From an uncultured Bacilli bacterium (GTDB lineage Bacteria; Bacillota_I; Bacilli_A; RF39; UBA660), in NCBI GenBank assembly GCA_947623845.1, contig CANQHM010000015.1:1-27281 (forward strand): a stretch of DNA of 27,281 bases, in the 5' to 3' direction. Under the pieces are notes generated by a model. That model made no database searches, had not been told where the DNA came from, and saw only the letters and a program-made list of their open reading frames with translations. The position numbers and the translations under genes are program-made. Shown here one piece after another: positions 1-7,146 of this stretch; position 1 is the stretch's first letter, and each line of letters opens with the position of its first letter.

Positions 1-436
1 AAGTCCCATCTTTATGAAAGATTATTAACATCTAATAATAAAGATAACAAATTAGCATTACAGGGTAATGTTATTAGAACTAGGTAAAGGGTTTGCTTTT
101 ATTGGTAGTGAAGTAAAATTAAAAATTGCTAATAAAAACTATTACCCAGATTTAGTATTCTATAATAACATCTTAAAATGCTATATTATATTTGAATTAA
201 AAATCGGAGAAGTAACCCATAAAGACATTGGCCAATTAAATATGTATGTAAATTATTATGATAAAAACATTAAACAGGTAAGTGATGAACCTACAATAGG
301 TATCTTACTTGCGAAAGAAAAAAATAAAACCATCGTTGAGTACGCTTTACCTAAAAATAGTGAAATTTATGCATCTAAATATTTACTCCATTTACCAACT
401 AAAGAAGAATTAATTAAGGAGGTTGAAAAATATTAA
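1..436 (+). pseudogene. DUF1016 (YhcG-type) PD-(D/E)XK nuclease, frameshifted 3' part
   Basis: This is the C-terminal part of a DUF1016/YhcG-family nuclease, cut at its 5' side by the window edge. Frame 1 reads LYERLL and then LALQGNVIR up to base 78 and hits a stop at 85. Frame 2 takes over near base 77 with ELGKGFAFIGSE, exactly the expected continuation. The coding sequence therefore carries a net 1-base gain or 2-base loss at about 76-80. The nuclease core remains: PDLVFYN followed by FELK, matching the D...ExK motif. It is a paralogue of the intact gene at 559. An ATG at 68 could in principle give a 122-residue fragment, but no convincing ribosome site precedes it. A sequencing error cannot be excluded. 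Confidence 0.8.
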
Positions 437-446
437 TTGTAATCGT

Positions 447-528
447 CCAAACAATGTTTAGGCAATTTAACTAATGTATTTGTTTTTTAATTGCGACAGC
501 AGTGTTGCTGTAATTGTGTAGGAGCCAT
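447..528 (+). repeat. degenerate hairpin unit(s) derived from the DUF1016 gene
   Basis: Bases 491-528 resemble bases 826-863 of the intact DUF1016 gene. A palindrome (ACAGCA, 4-base loop, TGCTGT; 496-511) is followed by AATTGTGTAGGAGCCAT, where the gene has AATTGAGTTGGAGCCAT. Read in the gene's frame it gives LCRSHK against LSWSHY, with a stop between hairpin and tail. A weaker inverted repeat (CCAAAC/GTTTAGG) lies at 449-462. This is the same kind of unit as the downstream array at 1481-1935, so such units occur on both sides of the intact gene. Confidence 0.6.
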
Positions 529-558
529 AAAAATATATTAACGAAAGTAGGAATTTAT

Positions 559-1461
559 ATGAATCAAGAAAATTATTATAATGAAATAAAAAATGAATTA
601 TTAAATAATGAAATTAATAGAAGAGTAAAAGATTATTCAAAAAATAAAGGAGATTTAGAAACATATTATAATGTTGGTAAATTACTTAGTGATGCCGAGT
701 CACATTATGGAGAAAATATAATTGGGCAATATTCAATTAAGTTAGTTAAAGAAGTTGGTAAAAAATATAATCGTAGAACGTTATTTAGAATGAGACAATT
801 TTATCAAATTTTTAAAAATGAAAAAGTGTCGACAGTGTCGACACAATTGAGTTGGAGCCATTATGTAGAGGTATTACCATTAAGTGATATTAATGAAATT
901 AAGTATTATATATCTATAACTGAACAGCAAAATTTGTCTATAAGGGAATTAAGAGAAAGAATAAAATCTAAGGAATATGAAAGATTAGATGATGATACTA
1001 AAAATAAGTTAATAAAAAATGAAGAAATTAAAGTTATGGATTTTATTAAAGATCCTATAATTATAAAAAGTAATAATACTAAAGAAATAATTACAGAAAA
1101 AGTATTACATAAATTAATTATGGAAGATATATCTTCATTTATGAAAGAATTAGGAAATGATTTTAGTTTTGTAGATAGTGAATATAAAATAAAAATAGGA
1201 GATACGTATAATTATATTGATTTACTATTATATAATATAAGATTTAATTGTTATGTCGTAGTAGAATTAAAGGTAACAGAACTAAAAAAAGAACATATTG
1301 GTCAAATAGAAGTATATATGAATTATATTGATAAAAACTTAAAGACTTTATATCAAGAAAAAACAATTGGTATCATAATAGTTAAGAAAAATAATAAATT
1401 TGTTATGGAATATTGTAGTGATAAAAGAATTATAAGTAAAGAATACAAAGTTGGGTTATAA
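559..1461 (+). CDS. DUF1016/YhcG-family PD-(D/E)XK nuclease domain protein
   Basis: The 300-residue protein has the usual two-part layout of the family. The N-terminal helical DUF1016_N domain runs from about residue 10 to 145 and includes LSWSHY at 97-102. The C-terminal PD-(D/E)XK nuclease fold runs from about 170 to 290, with D221 (YIDLLLYN) and E236/K238 (VVELKV) as catalytic candidates. The ATG at 559 is chosen because AGTAGGA lies just before it; the upstream TTG at 514 belongs to a repeat remnant. Family members are found in accessory islands and are linked to nucleic-acid metabolism or defence, but their substrate is not firmly known. Codons for residues 90-95 (VSTVST), just before LSWSH, form a perfect 9-1-9 palindrome (826-844). 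Degenerate copies of this stretch make up the array downstream. Confidence 0.9.
   Translation: MNQENYYNEIKNELLNNEINRRVKDYSKNKGDLETYYNVGKLLSDAESHYGENIIGQYSIKLVKEVGKKYNRRTLFRMRQFYQIFKNEKVSTVSTQLSWSHYVEVLPLSDINEIKYYISITEQQNLSIRELRERIKSKEYERLDDDTKNKLIKNEEIKVMDFIKDPIIIKSNNTKEIITEKVLHKLIMEDISSFMKELGNDFSFVDSEYKIKIGDTYNYIDLLLYNIRFNCYVVVELKVTELKKEHIGQIEVYMNYIDKNLKTLYQEKTIGIIIVKKNNKFVMEYCSDKRIISKEYKVGL
826..844 (+). repeat. coding palindrome inside the DUF1016 gene (parent hairpin unit)
   Basis: GTGTCGACAGTGTCGACAC reads as two 9-base arms around one G. It encodes V90-T95 of the nuclease and is followed by CAATTGAGTTGGAGCCATT, the sequence from which the spacers of the downstream array appear to descend. 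The array unit at 1763-1781 has the same arms with the central base changed to C. Confidence 0.9.
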
Positions 1462-1480
1462 GTTAGGTGGTTATAAAAAG

Positions 1481-1935
1481 GTGCGACACTGTCGCACTAA
1501 TTTAGTTAAACTAATTATATAGTTAAAAAGGTGCCCCGCCGGGGCACCATTTAGTTGAATTCGTTACAGATAATCAAAAAGGTGCCGCAGTGCGGCACTA
1601 ATTCATATATTAAGAAAGAATTTTTTACGAGTTAGAGAATGATAAATTATGGCGACACTGTCGCCAATTTTAAAATATAATTGGTTAATCTTATAGATTT
1701 AGTCAAATAAAAGTGTCGGCAGTGCCGACACAATTTGAAAATTAGTTATGAAAAATGGAAAAGTGTCGACACTGTCGACACAATTGATTTGTAGTTATTA
1801 TAAATAATTAAAAAAGTGTCACAGTGTGGCACCTTTTAAGCTTAGTTATTGTATGAAATAGAAAAGTGTCGCGAAGCGCGACACAATTTGACATGTGGTA
1901 ATATGCAAAATTAAAAAGGTGCGCCACTGGCGCAC
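1481..1935 (+). repeat. array of nine sequence-variable hairpins derived from a nuclease-gene segment
   Basis: Nine inverted repeats sit at 1481-1497, 1530-1548, 1582-1598, 1651-1665, 1713-1731, 1763-1781, 1816-1832, 1866-1884 and 1919-1935. Start-to-start steps are 49, 52, 69, 62, 50, 53, 50 and 53 bases. Left arms are GTGCGACA, GGTGCCCC, GTGCCGCA, GGCGACA, GTGTCGGCA, GTGTCGACA, GTGTCACA, GTGTCGCG and GTGCGCCA. The right arm is the exact complement in eight units; the 1816 unit has one G-T pair. Most units are preceded by a run of A and followed by AATT or TAATT. Spacers of about 33 bases resemble bases 845-875 of the DUF1016 gene. In the gene's frame most units contain stops, so they are unlikely to code. 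No T-run follows the stems, so they are not ordinary terminators. Apart from this array and the adjoining fragment, the stretch 1462-2007 shows nothing else. Confidence 0.9.
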
Positions 1936-2001
1936 TAATTAAGACAAAACCATTATCATGAACTTATACTCATAAAAGATATTAATGAAATTAAGTATTA
2001 T
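1936..2001 (+). repeat. degenerate DUF1016 gene fragment closing the hairpin array
   Basis: After the last hairpin, similarity to the nuclease gene extends beyond the usual spacer. Bases 1932-2001 align with gene bases 841-909. Bases 1978-2001 are identical to 886-909 over 24 positions, the stretch that encodes DINEIKYY in the gene. Similarity stops abruptly at 2001/2002, six bases before the TATAAT of the next gene, which suggests a recombination junction. Confidence 0.8.
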
Positions 2002-2004
2002 CCG

Positions 2005-2013
2005 TGGTATAAT
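2005..2013 (+). promoter_or_regulatory. extended -10 promoter of the AAA+ ATPase gene
   Basis: TGGTATAAT is an extended -10 box (TG one base ahead of a perfect TATAAT). No good -35 box is visible in the nuclease-derived sequence upstream. The predicted start of transcription near 2020 leaves a leader of about 15 bases before the ATG at 2035, including GGAG at 2022-2025. Confidence 0.6.
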
Positions 2014-2034
2014 TGATTCATGGAGTTGAACATT

Positions 2035-2976
2035 ATGAATGAAAAAATAAGTATGTTAGAAAGATATGGCGAAGAATTAACAGCGAAAACTTATATAACA
2101 GATCCGGCGATAGCAAGAGATGAAGAAATAAAACAAGTTATTCTTACTTTACTTACCCCAGAAAAAAGTGCATTATTAGTAGGTAAAGCTGGTATAGGTA
2201 AAACGGCAATAGTAGAAGGTCTTGCTTACCGGATTATCAAGAATTTAGTACCTAATGCTTTACAAGGTTATAAAATATATAAAATAAATATTACTAGTTT
2301 ACTGGGAACGGTTGAAAGTGATGGTCAAGCGGAAAATAGAATTGATTTATTAGTTAAAGAATTAAGTGGAATGACTAAAACTATTTTATTTATTGATGAA
2401 ACCCATGTATTAGTAAATAAAAATGTTACAGGTGGTTCGGGAATAGATTTTGCTAATATGTTAAAAGCCGGACTTGATAGGGGCGAAATAAAACTTATTG
2501 GGGCGACCACAACGCAAGAATATGAAACCTATATTTTAAGAGATAGAGCTTTCTTAAGAAGATTTCAAAAAATTGAAGTTACGGAATTTGATAAACCAAC
2601 TTGTGTTAAAGTATTAATGGGAACATATCCTAAGTTAGAAAAACAAATTGGTGTAAAACTTAATTATACAACTTTTATTATTGAAAAGATTATGGCTTTT
2701 ATTGTGGAAATGACGGATGAATATAAAAGAGTTTATGAAATAGCTAGTAGATATCCAGATATATGTTTAACTGTATTAGCTAATGCCTTTACTTTTGCGT
2801 TATATGAAAATCAAAAAGAGGTTAAAATAAGACATATTTATCAAGCGGTATGTAATGCTAAGAATATTTATGAAGATGTTAAATTAAAGGAAATGGAAAG
2901 ATTTAAAGTCGTATTTGCGGATTTAATTGAAGAAGAGGGCGGACTTGATAGCAGTGCTTCTTATGATACATTGTAA
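2035..2976 (+). CDS. single-domain AAA+ ATPase related to ClpB/ClpA D1
   Basis: The 313-residue protein matches the first AAA+ module of ClpA/ClpB. Walker A is GKAGIGKT at about 49-56, Walker B is ILFIDE at about 117-122, sensor 1 is GATTTQEY at about 156, and a candidate arginine finger lies in FLRRFQK. It lacks the N-terminal substrate domain, the coiled-coil middle domain, the second ATPase ring and any ClpP-docking loop, so it is about one third of ClpB length. ATG 2035 is chosen over 2020 because GGAG sits nine bases upstream of it. Conserved motifs suggest an active, probably oligomeric ATPase. Whether it serves the nuclease, the array upstream or the distant secretion system is unknown. 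It has its own promoter and terminator. Confidence 0.8.
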   Translation: MNEKISMLERYGEELTAKTYITDPAIARDEEIKQVILTLLTPEKSALLVGKAGIGKTAIVEGLAYRIIKNLVPNALQGYKIYKINITSLLGTVESDGQAENRIDLLVKELSGMTKTILFIDETHVLVNKNVTGGSGIDFANMLKAGLDRGEIKLIGATTTQEYETYILRDRAFLRRFQKIEVTEFDKPTCVKVLMGTYPKLEKQIGVKLNYTTFIIEKIMAFIVEMTDEYKRVYEIASRYPDICLTVLANAFTFALYENQKEVKIRHIYQAVCNAKNIYEDVKLKEMERFKVVFADLIEEEGGLDSSASYDTL

Positions 2977-2978
2977 TT

Positions 2979-3009
2979 AAAAAAGATTTCTTAAGTGAAA
3001 TCCTTTTTT
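2979..3009 (+). terminator. intrinsic terminator after the AAA+ gene
   Basis: GATTTC, a six-base loop (TTAAGT) and GAAATC, flanked by an A-run on the left and six Ts on the right. Confidence 0.85.
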
Positions 3010-3056
3010 ATCTTATAGGAAAGTTCATAAATTTATAAAAAAGGTTGTAAAAAAAC

Positions 3057-3086
3057 TTGACGAACACAAGTTTGTAGATGTATAAT
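3057..3086 (+). promoter_or_regulatory. promoter of tnpB
   Basis: TTGACG (3057-3062), an 18-base spacer and TATAAT (3081-3086), 23 bases before the ATG, with AAGGAG close to the start codon. Confidence 0.75.
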
Positions 3087-3109
3087 TATTTTACAAGGAG
3101 AAAATAGGT

Positions 3110-4246
3110 ATGATTATCAATAAAGCTTATAAATTTAGAATGTATCCTAATGAAAATCAAAAAGAACTAATTAATAAAACTATTGGTTGTACTAGATTCA
3201 TTTATAACTATATGTTAAATTTGAAAAATGATAATATTCATTTATCAAATTTTGATTTAAGTAAAAAAATATCACCTTTAACTATTTCTTATCCTTTTCT
3301 AAAAGAAGTAGATAGTTGTGCTTTAAGATGTGCTTTATTTGATTTAGATAATGGTTTTAAAAAATATTTTAGTAAAAAAGGTGGATATCCTAAATTTAAA
3401 ACTAAAGGAGTAAAAGATAGTTATCGAACTAATTACATTAAGAATAAGTATAAAGATAAAATATATGAAAATATCAAATTAGATTTAGTAAATAAGAAAA
3501 TAACACTCCCTAAATTAAAAGAGGTAAAAATAAGAGGTTATAGACATTTAACAGAAATAAATGGAAGAATACTTAATGCTACTATTTCCAAAGTAGCAGA
3601 TAAATATTATGTATCAGTATGTGTAGAGGAAGAATTAGATATAAAAGAAGTAATTCCATCAAGTGTTGTAGGAATAGATGTAGGGATAAAAAGTTTAGTA
3701 ACAACTAGTGATGGAACTGCTTATGGTAATCCTAATTACTTAAATAAATATGAAAAGAGAATAAAGAGATTACAAAGAGATTTATCTAGAAAAATAAAGA
3801 ATAGTAATAACTATTATAAAACTAAAATGAAACTAGAAGAAGCATATAGAAAACTAAAAAATGCAAGAATTAAAACTAATGAAGAAATAGTAAGTAAAAT
3901 AGTAAAAGAAAATGATATTATAATAAGTGAAGACTTAAGTGTAAACACAATGATAAAAGAAGCAGACAAACACGTAAGAAAATTTATATCTAATTCTACA
4001 ATGGGAGACATAATAAGAAGATTAAAATATAAATGTCTATGGTTAGGTAAGAAATTTTATCAAGTAAATAGATATTATGCCAGTAGTCAGATATGTTCAA
4101 GATGTAATCATAAAGATATAGAAATGAAAGACTTAAGCAAGAGGAAATATAAATGTAGTAATTGTGGATTAGAGATAGATAGAGATGTAAACGCAAGTGT
4201 AAATATAATGGTTGAAGGATTATTTAAAAATTACCAATTTAATTAA
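3110..4246 (+). CDS. tnpB: TnpB RNA-guided endonuclease (IS605 OrfB type)
   Basis: The 378-residue protein is a full-length TnpB. Its N-terminus is typical (KAYKFRMYPNENQ). The RuvC triad is present: D189 in GIDVG, E273 in SEDLS, and the aspartates of DRDVNAS near 357. The zinc ribbon between RuvC-II and RuvC-III has CSRC and CSNC pairs at about 328-350. Members of this family cut DNA guided by an omega-RNA made from the transposon's right end, and help retain the element at its donor site. All catalytic and zinc-binding residues are intact, so activity is likely. The start is fixed by AAGGAG upstream, and a consensus-like promoter precedes it. No tnpA is adjacent. Confidence 0.95.
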   Translation: MIINKAYKFRMYPNENQKELINKTIGCTRFIYNYMLNLKNDNIHLSNFDLSKKISPLTISYPFLKEVDSCALRCALFDLDNGFKKYFSKKGGYPKFKTKGVKDSYRTNYIKNKYKDKIYENIKLDLVNKKITLPKLKEVKIRGYRHLTEINGRILNATISKVADKYYVSVCVEEELDIKEVIPSSVVGIDVGIKSLVTTSDGTAYGNPNYLNKYEKRIKRLQRDLSRKIKNSNNYYKTKMKLEEAYRKLKNARIKTNEEIVSKIVKENDIIISEDLSVNTMIKEADKHVRKFISNSTMGDIIRRLKYKCLWLGKKFYQVNRYYASSQICSRCNHKDIEMKDLSKRKYKCSNCGLEIDRDVNASVNIMVEGLFKNYQFN

Positions 4247-4355
4247 AAAATATAAATATAAAAAAGAAAGTACGGTCGCGACGATCGGAATTTAGGTCTG
4301 TGGAGGAGGAAACTCCATTGAAACAGAAAAAAGAAATCGCGAGGTTTCTTGCGAT
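4190..4355 (+). ncRNA. probable omega-RNA (reRNA) of TnpB
   Basis: In IS200/IS605-group elements the guide RNA scaffold overlaps the end of tnpB and runs to the right transposon end. Here the region after the stop has the typical GC-rich folded block (ACGGTCGCGACGATCGG), the conserved GAATTTAGGTCTGTGGA, a small GGAG/CTCC stem, GAAACAG, and the hairpin AAGAAATC-GCGA-GGTTTCTT. This stretch is clearly more GC-rich than its surroundings. The 3' limit and guide start depend on where the right end is cleaved: after GCGAT (4355) the guide would begin AAAACAAAAATAATT, but the end could lie as far as 4399. Confidence 0.6.
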
Positions 4356-4389
4356 AAAACAAAAATAATTTTAATTATTTGGTTTTATC
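4353..4389. terminator. bidirectional palindrome between tnpB element and phosphatase
   Basis: GATAAAAC (4353-4360) pairs with GTTTTATC (4382-4389), and AATAATT pairs with AATTATT inside. It covers the stop codon and last residues of the phosphatase gene on the other strand. The same palindrome occurs inverted at 27213-27249. Confidence 0.5.
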
Positions 4390-5021
4390 TTTTGTTCTTG
4401 GAGGTTTTTAATAATTCTACTACGCATTATTTTAATATAAGTAACTAGGAAGACTATACCACAAGCAAAGCCACCTAGAACATCACTAGCAAAGTGAACA
4501 CCTAGATAGATTCTACTTAAACCAATTAGAATAGTTAATATAACCATAAATGTTACACCAAATACTTTATAATATTTAGGTAATTTACTTTTGACTAGGA
4601 GATAAGATAGGAAGCCATAGAGACATAAGGAGATCATGGCATGGGCACTAGGAAAACTATAACCTATCTCATCAATTAAATTAATTTCGATAGGGCGTTC
4701 TCTTGCAAAGATAAGTTTAATGATGGTATTTAAAGCAAAAGCAAAAATGATATCTAAAGTATATAATTTACCAATATTTTTATTCTTAATAATTAGAAAG
4801 ATTAGGATAATAGAGAGTATGCAAAATAGGGGACTAGCAAAAAACGAGATAAATTTCATTACGTTAGTAGTTGTTGGATTTTTAATAACGGAGATAACAT
4901 TATAGATGTTAGTATCAAAAGAAGATAAGTTATCATCTAATAAGAATTTCGCAATAATAAAGAAGATGATTAAACCAATAGCAAAACAGATTTTTTTCCA
5001 ATGAACTCTTAATAATTCCAT
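4371..5021 (-). CDS. PAP2-superfamily membrane phosphatase
   Basis: This integral membrane phosphatase has the three PAP2 signatures in order: KLIFARERP, FPSAHAM and SRIYLGVHFASD. The two histidines and the arginine of the catalytic site are kept. About five to six hydrophobic helices are visible, and the active-site motifs lie on the outer face in this family. Likely substrates are lipid phosphates such as undecaprenyl pyrophosphate or phosphatidylglycerol phosphate; the sequence does not decide which. The second ATG (MELLRV) is chosen because AAGGA lies six bases ahead of it, whereas the first ATG touches the ribosome site. The last residues (QEQKIKPNN) are encoded within the 79-bp repeat shared with the window end, so the original C-terminus may have been replaced by insertion. 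Confidence 0.9.
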   Translation of the reverse strand: MELLRVHWKKICFAIGLIIFFIIAKFLLDDNLSSFDTNIYNVISVIKNPTTTNVMKFISFFASPLFCILSIILIFLIIKNKNIGKLYTLDIIFAFALNTIIKLIFARERPIEINLIDEIGYSFPSAHAMISLCLYGFLSYLLVKSKLPKYYKVFGVTFMVILTILIGLSRIYLGVHFASDVLGGFACGIVFLVTYIKIMRSRIIKNLQEQKIKPNN

Positions 5022-5059
5022 AAACATTCCTTACTTTCATATCTATTGTACTAAAAAAC

Positions 5060-5088
5060 TAGACGAAAATACAATAGGGTTGTATAAT
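5060..5088 (+). promoter_or_regulatory. promoter of the SDR/PLP-enzyme operon
   Basis: TAGACG (5060-5065), a 17-base spacer and TATAAT (5083-5088). The block GTATAATTATTTTAC is also found at the tnpB promoter. Confidence 0.65.
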
Positions 5089-5114
5089 TATTTTACGAAA
5101 GTTTAGGTGTTTTT

Positions 5115-5831
5115 ATGTCGATTTTAATTACGGGGGCTAATAAGAATTTGGGAGCAACGCTTTCTTTAGAGTTAGCAAAACTAGGTTATGATTTAGTATT
5201 AGTATATGATAAAGATGATGATGCTAAAGAAAAATGTGTAAATAATTTAAGTAAATATAATGTCAATATATTATGGTATAAAGTAGATATTAGTGATGAA
5301 GAAAAAGTAAAAGAAATGTATGTAGACTTAAATAATAAAGGGATTAGGTTAGATGGCTTAGTTAATAATGCAGCGATTTATCAAGATAATGATATTAAAG
5401 ATAAGGATGCTAAAGAATTTAGTAAAGTGTTAAATAATAATGTGCTTGGCACTTATCTTGTCACTAAGTATGCAATCCCTTTACTTAATGATTCTTCAAG
5501 TATTGTCAATGTCTCTTCTACTAATGCTCTTGATACTAATTACCCAGAAGCGATAGATTATGATGCGAGTAAAGCAGGGATTATTTCTTTAACCAAAGAT
5601 TTTGCAAAATATTTAAGTCCTAAAGTACGGGTAAATACGGTATGTCCAGGCTGGATTATGGGGCCTAGTATGAAAGAGATGAATGAAGAATTTAAAAAAG
5701 AAGAATTAAGTAAAATATATTTACAAAGATTTGCAACGGAAGAAGAGGTAGCTAATGTAATAATCTTTCTATTAAGTGCTAAAGCAAGTTATGTAAATAA
5801 TACGATTATTAGAGTAGATGGAGGAATGTAG
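5115..5831 (+). CDS. short-chain dehydrogenase/reductase (SDR, FabG-like)
   Basis: This 238-residue classical SDR has the NAD(P)-binding glycine motif TGANKNLG near the N-terminus, VNNAA near 88, the catalytic serine in VNVSST, and Y149/K153 in YDASK, followed by PGWI. It ends in RVDGGM, as FabG-like members do. Family members reduce carbonyls or oxidise alcohols using NAD(P)H; the substrate cannot be read from sequence. It is not placed in a fatty-acid operon, so naming it FabG would overreach. The next gene starts one base after its stop, which indicates translational coupling. Confidence 0.9.
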   Translation: MSILITGANKNLGATLSLELAKLGYDLVLVYDKDDDAKEKCVNNLSKYNVNILWYKVDISDEEKVKEMYVDLNNKGIRLDGLVNNAAIYQDNDIKDKDAKEFSKVLNNNVLGTYLVTKYAIPLLNDSSSIVNVSSTNALDTNYPEAIDYDASKAGIISLTKDFAKYLSPKVRVNTVCPGWIMGPSMKEMNEEFKKEELSKIYLQRFATEEEVANVIIFLLSAKASYVNNTIIRVDGGM

Positions 5832-5832
5832 T

Positions 5833-7059
5833 GTGCAAGCGGAAAAGTTAGTTTTAGAAAAAGAGAATGAAATAAAGGATGTATTAGATAAGCAAGAGGA
5901 GATATGCTTATTTAATAGTAAAAAAGTAATGGAAGCATTTAAGGAATGCAAGTTATCTTCTTCGCATTTTGCTTCTACTAGTGGATATGGTTATGATGAT
6001 ATAGGAAGAGATACAATTGAAAAAATCTATGCCCATATATTTAAAGCAGAAGATGCTTTAGTAAGAAATCAATTTATTTCGGGGAGTCATGCTCTTAATG
6101 TAACTTTGTTTGGGTTATTAAGACCAGGGGACACGTTACTTTCAATTACGGGGCTGCCATATGATACTTTACACGAAGTAATTGGAATTAAAGAAAATGC
6201 AAGTTCCTTAAAAAGTTTTGGAGTTAAATATGAACAAATTGATTTAGTAGATGATGAGTTTGATTATGATAAGATAAAAGAAGTATTAACAAGTAAAAAG
6301 ATTAAAGTAATTGAAATTCAAAGAAGTAAGGGGTATGCTAACCGTACTAGTATTACGATTGAAAGATTAGCAAAAGTTATTAAGTTTATTAAAGATATAG
6401 ATAAAGATGTTATCATTATGATTGATAATTGCTATTGTGAATTTGTTAGTACGAAAGAACCAATCGAAGTAGGAGCAGATATTTGTGTAGGATCTTTAAT
6501 TAAAAACCTAGGAGGGGGAATAGCTCCAAATGGCGCTTATGTAGTGGGAAGAAAAGATTTAATTAACTTAGTAGCAGAAAGGCTTACTTTACCAGGGGAA
6601 GGGAAAGAAGTGGGGCCATCTTTAGGAGTTAATAAACAACTATTATTAGGGTTATATATGGCACCTTCCGTAGTAACAAGTGCTTTAAAAACAGCGACGT
6701 TAGCAAGTGCAGTATTAGAAAGTTTAGGTTATGAAGTAAGTCCAAGATATAACGAAGATAAAGCGGATATTGTGTTAAGTATTATCTTTAATGATAAAGA
6801 TAAATTAATAAAATATGTCCAAGGTATTCAAAGCGCTTCACCAGTTGATGCCTTTGCACTACCACTACCATGGGATATGCCCGGTTATAGTGATCAAGTT
6901 ATTATGGCTGCGGGATGCTTTACCCAAGGTTCTTCTATCGAACTATCTTGTGATGGGCCTATAAGACCTCCTTATATCGCTTATATGCAAGGAAGTTTAA
7001 CCTATGAATATGGCAAATTAGCTGTTATTAAAGCCGTAGATAATATCTTAGATAAATAA
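5833..7059 (+). CDS. methionine gamma-lyase family PLP-dependent protein (aluminium-resistance type)
   Basis: The protein (408 residues) belongs to the family often called aluminium resistance or methionine gamma-lyase family protein (Bacillus YnbB-like). The PLP lysine is K224 in GSLIKNLGGG, with ISGSHAL near the cofactor phosphate site and IDNCY before the lysine. Homologues are fold type I PLP enzymes; true substrates are mostly unproven. GTG 5833 is preferred over ATG 5818 because GGAGG (5820-5824) lies eight bases before the GTG, inside the end of the SDR gene. The start lies one base after the SDR stop, so the two are probably co-expressed. Confidence 0.85.
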   Translation: MQAEKLVLEKENEIKDVLDKQEEICLFNSKKVMEAFKECKLSSSHFASTSGYGYDDIGRDTIEKIYAHIFKAEDALVRNQFISGSHALNVTLFGLLRPGDTLLSITGLPYDTLHEVIGIKENASSLKSFGVKYEQIDLVDDEFDYDKIKEVLTSKKIKVIEIQRSKGYANRTSITIERLAKVIKFIKDIDKDVIIMIDNCYCEFVSTKEPIEVGADICVGSLIKNLGGGIAPNGAYVVGRKDLINLVAERLTLPGEGKEVGPSLGVNKQLLLGLYMAPSVVTSALKTATLASAVLESLGYEVSPRYNEDKADIVLSIIFNDKDKLIKYVQGIQSASPVDAFALPLPWDMPGYSDQVIMAAGCFTQGSSIELSCDGPIRPPYIAYMQGSLTYEYGKLAVIKAVDNILDK

Positions 7060-7084
7060 AGATTATTTACAATATATAGACAAT

Positions 7085-7112
7085 AACATCACGTTCTTTA
7101 GTGGTGTTTTTT
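7085..7112 (+). terminator. intrinsic terminator of the SDR/PLP-enzyme operon
   Basis: AACATCAC, an 8-base loop and GTGGTGTT (one G-T pair), followed by a T-run. Confidence 0.85.
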
Positions 7113-7146
7113 GAAGACTTAAGTTATACTAAATTTGGTGGTATTA

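Larger units (their letters stand above)
3030..4399 (+). mobile_element. IS200/IS605-group transposon with tnpB only
   Basis: The element carries tnpB but no Y1 transposase (TnpA), so it would depend on a transposase elsewhere. The right end contains the hallmarks of this group: the conserved block GAATTTAGGTCTGTGGA, a GGAG/CTCC hairpin, GAAACAG, and a terminal hairpin at 4331-4350. Bases 4321-4399 recur inverted at the window end, so the element may extend to 4399. The left boundary is not resolved; it lies somewhere between the terminator at 3009 and the promoter at 3057. Confidence 0.6.

Noticed and set aside
1481..1935. CRISPR array
   Set aside because: In a CRISPR the repeats are identical and the spacers unique. 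Here the palindromic parts vary and the spacers resemble each other, and no cas gene is near.
1481..1935. Series of rho-independent terminators
   Set aside because: Stems are followed by AATT or TAATT rather than a T-run, and nine terminators in a row serve no clear purpose.
1481..1935. Integron attC-type cassette sites
   Set aside because: No integrase, no conserved core-site triplets, and spacing is too short for cassettes.
5115..5831. Assignment as fabG
   Set aside because: Only general SDR motifs are present and the gene is not among fatty-acid synthesis genes.
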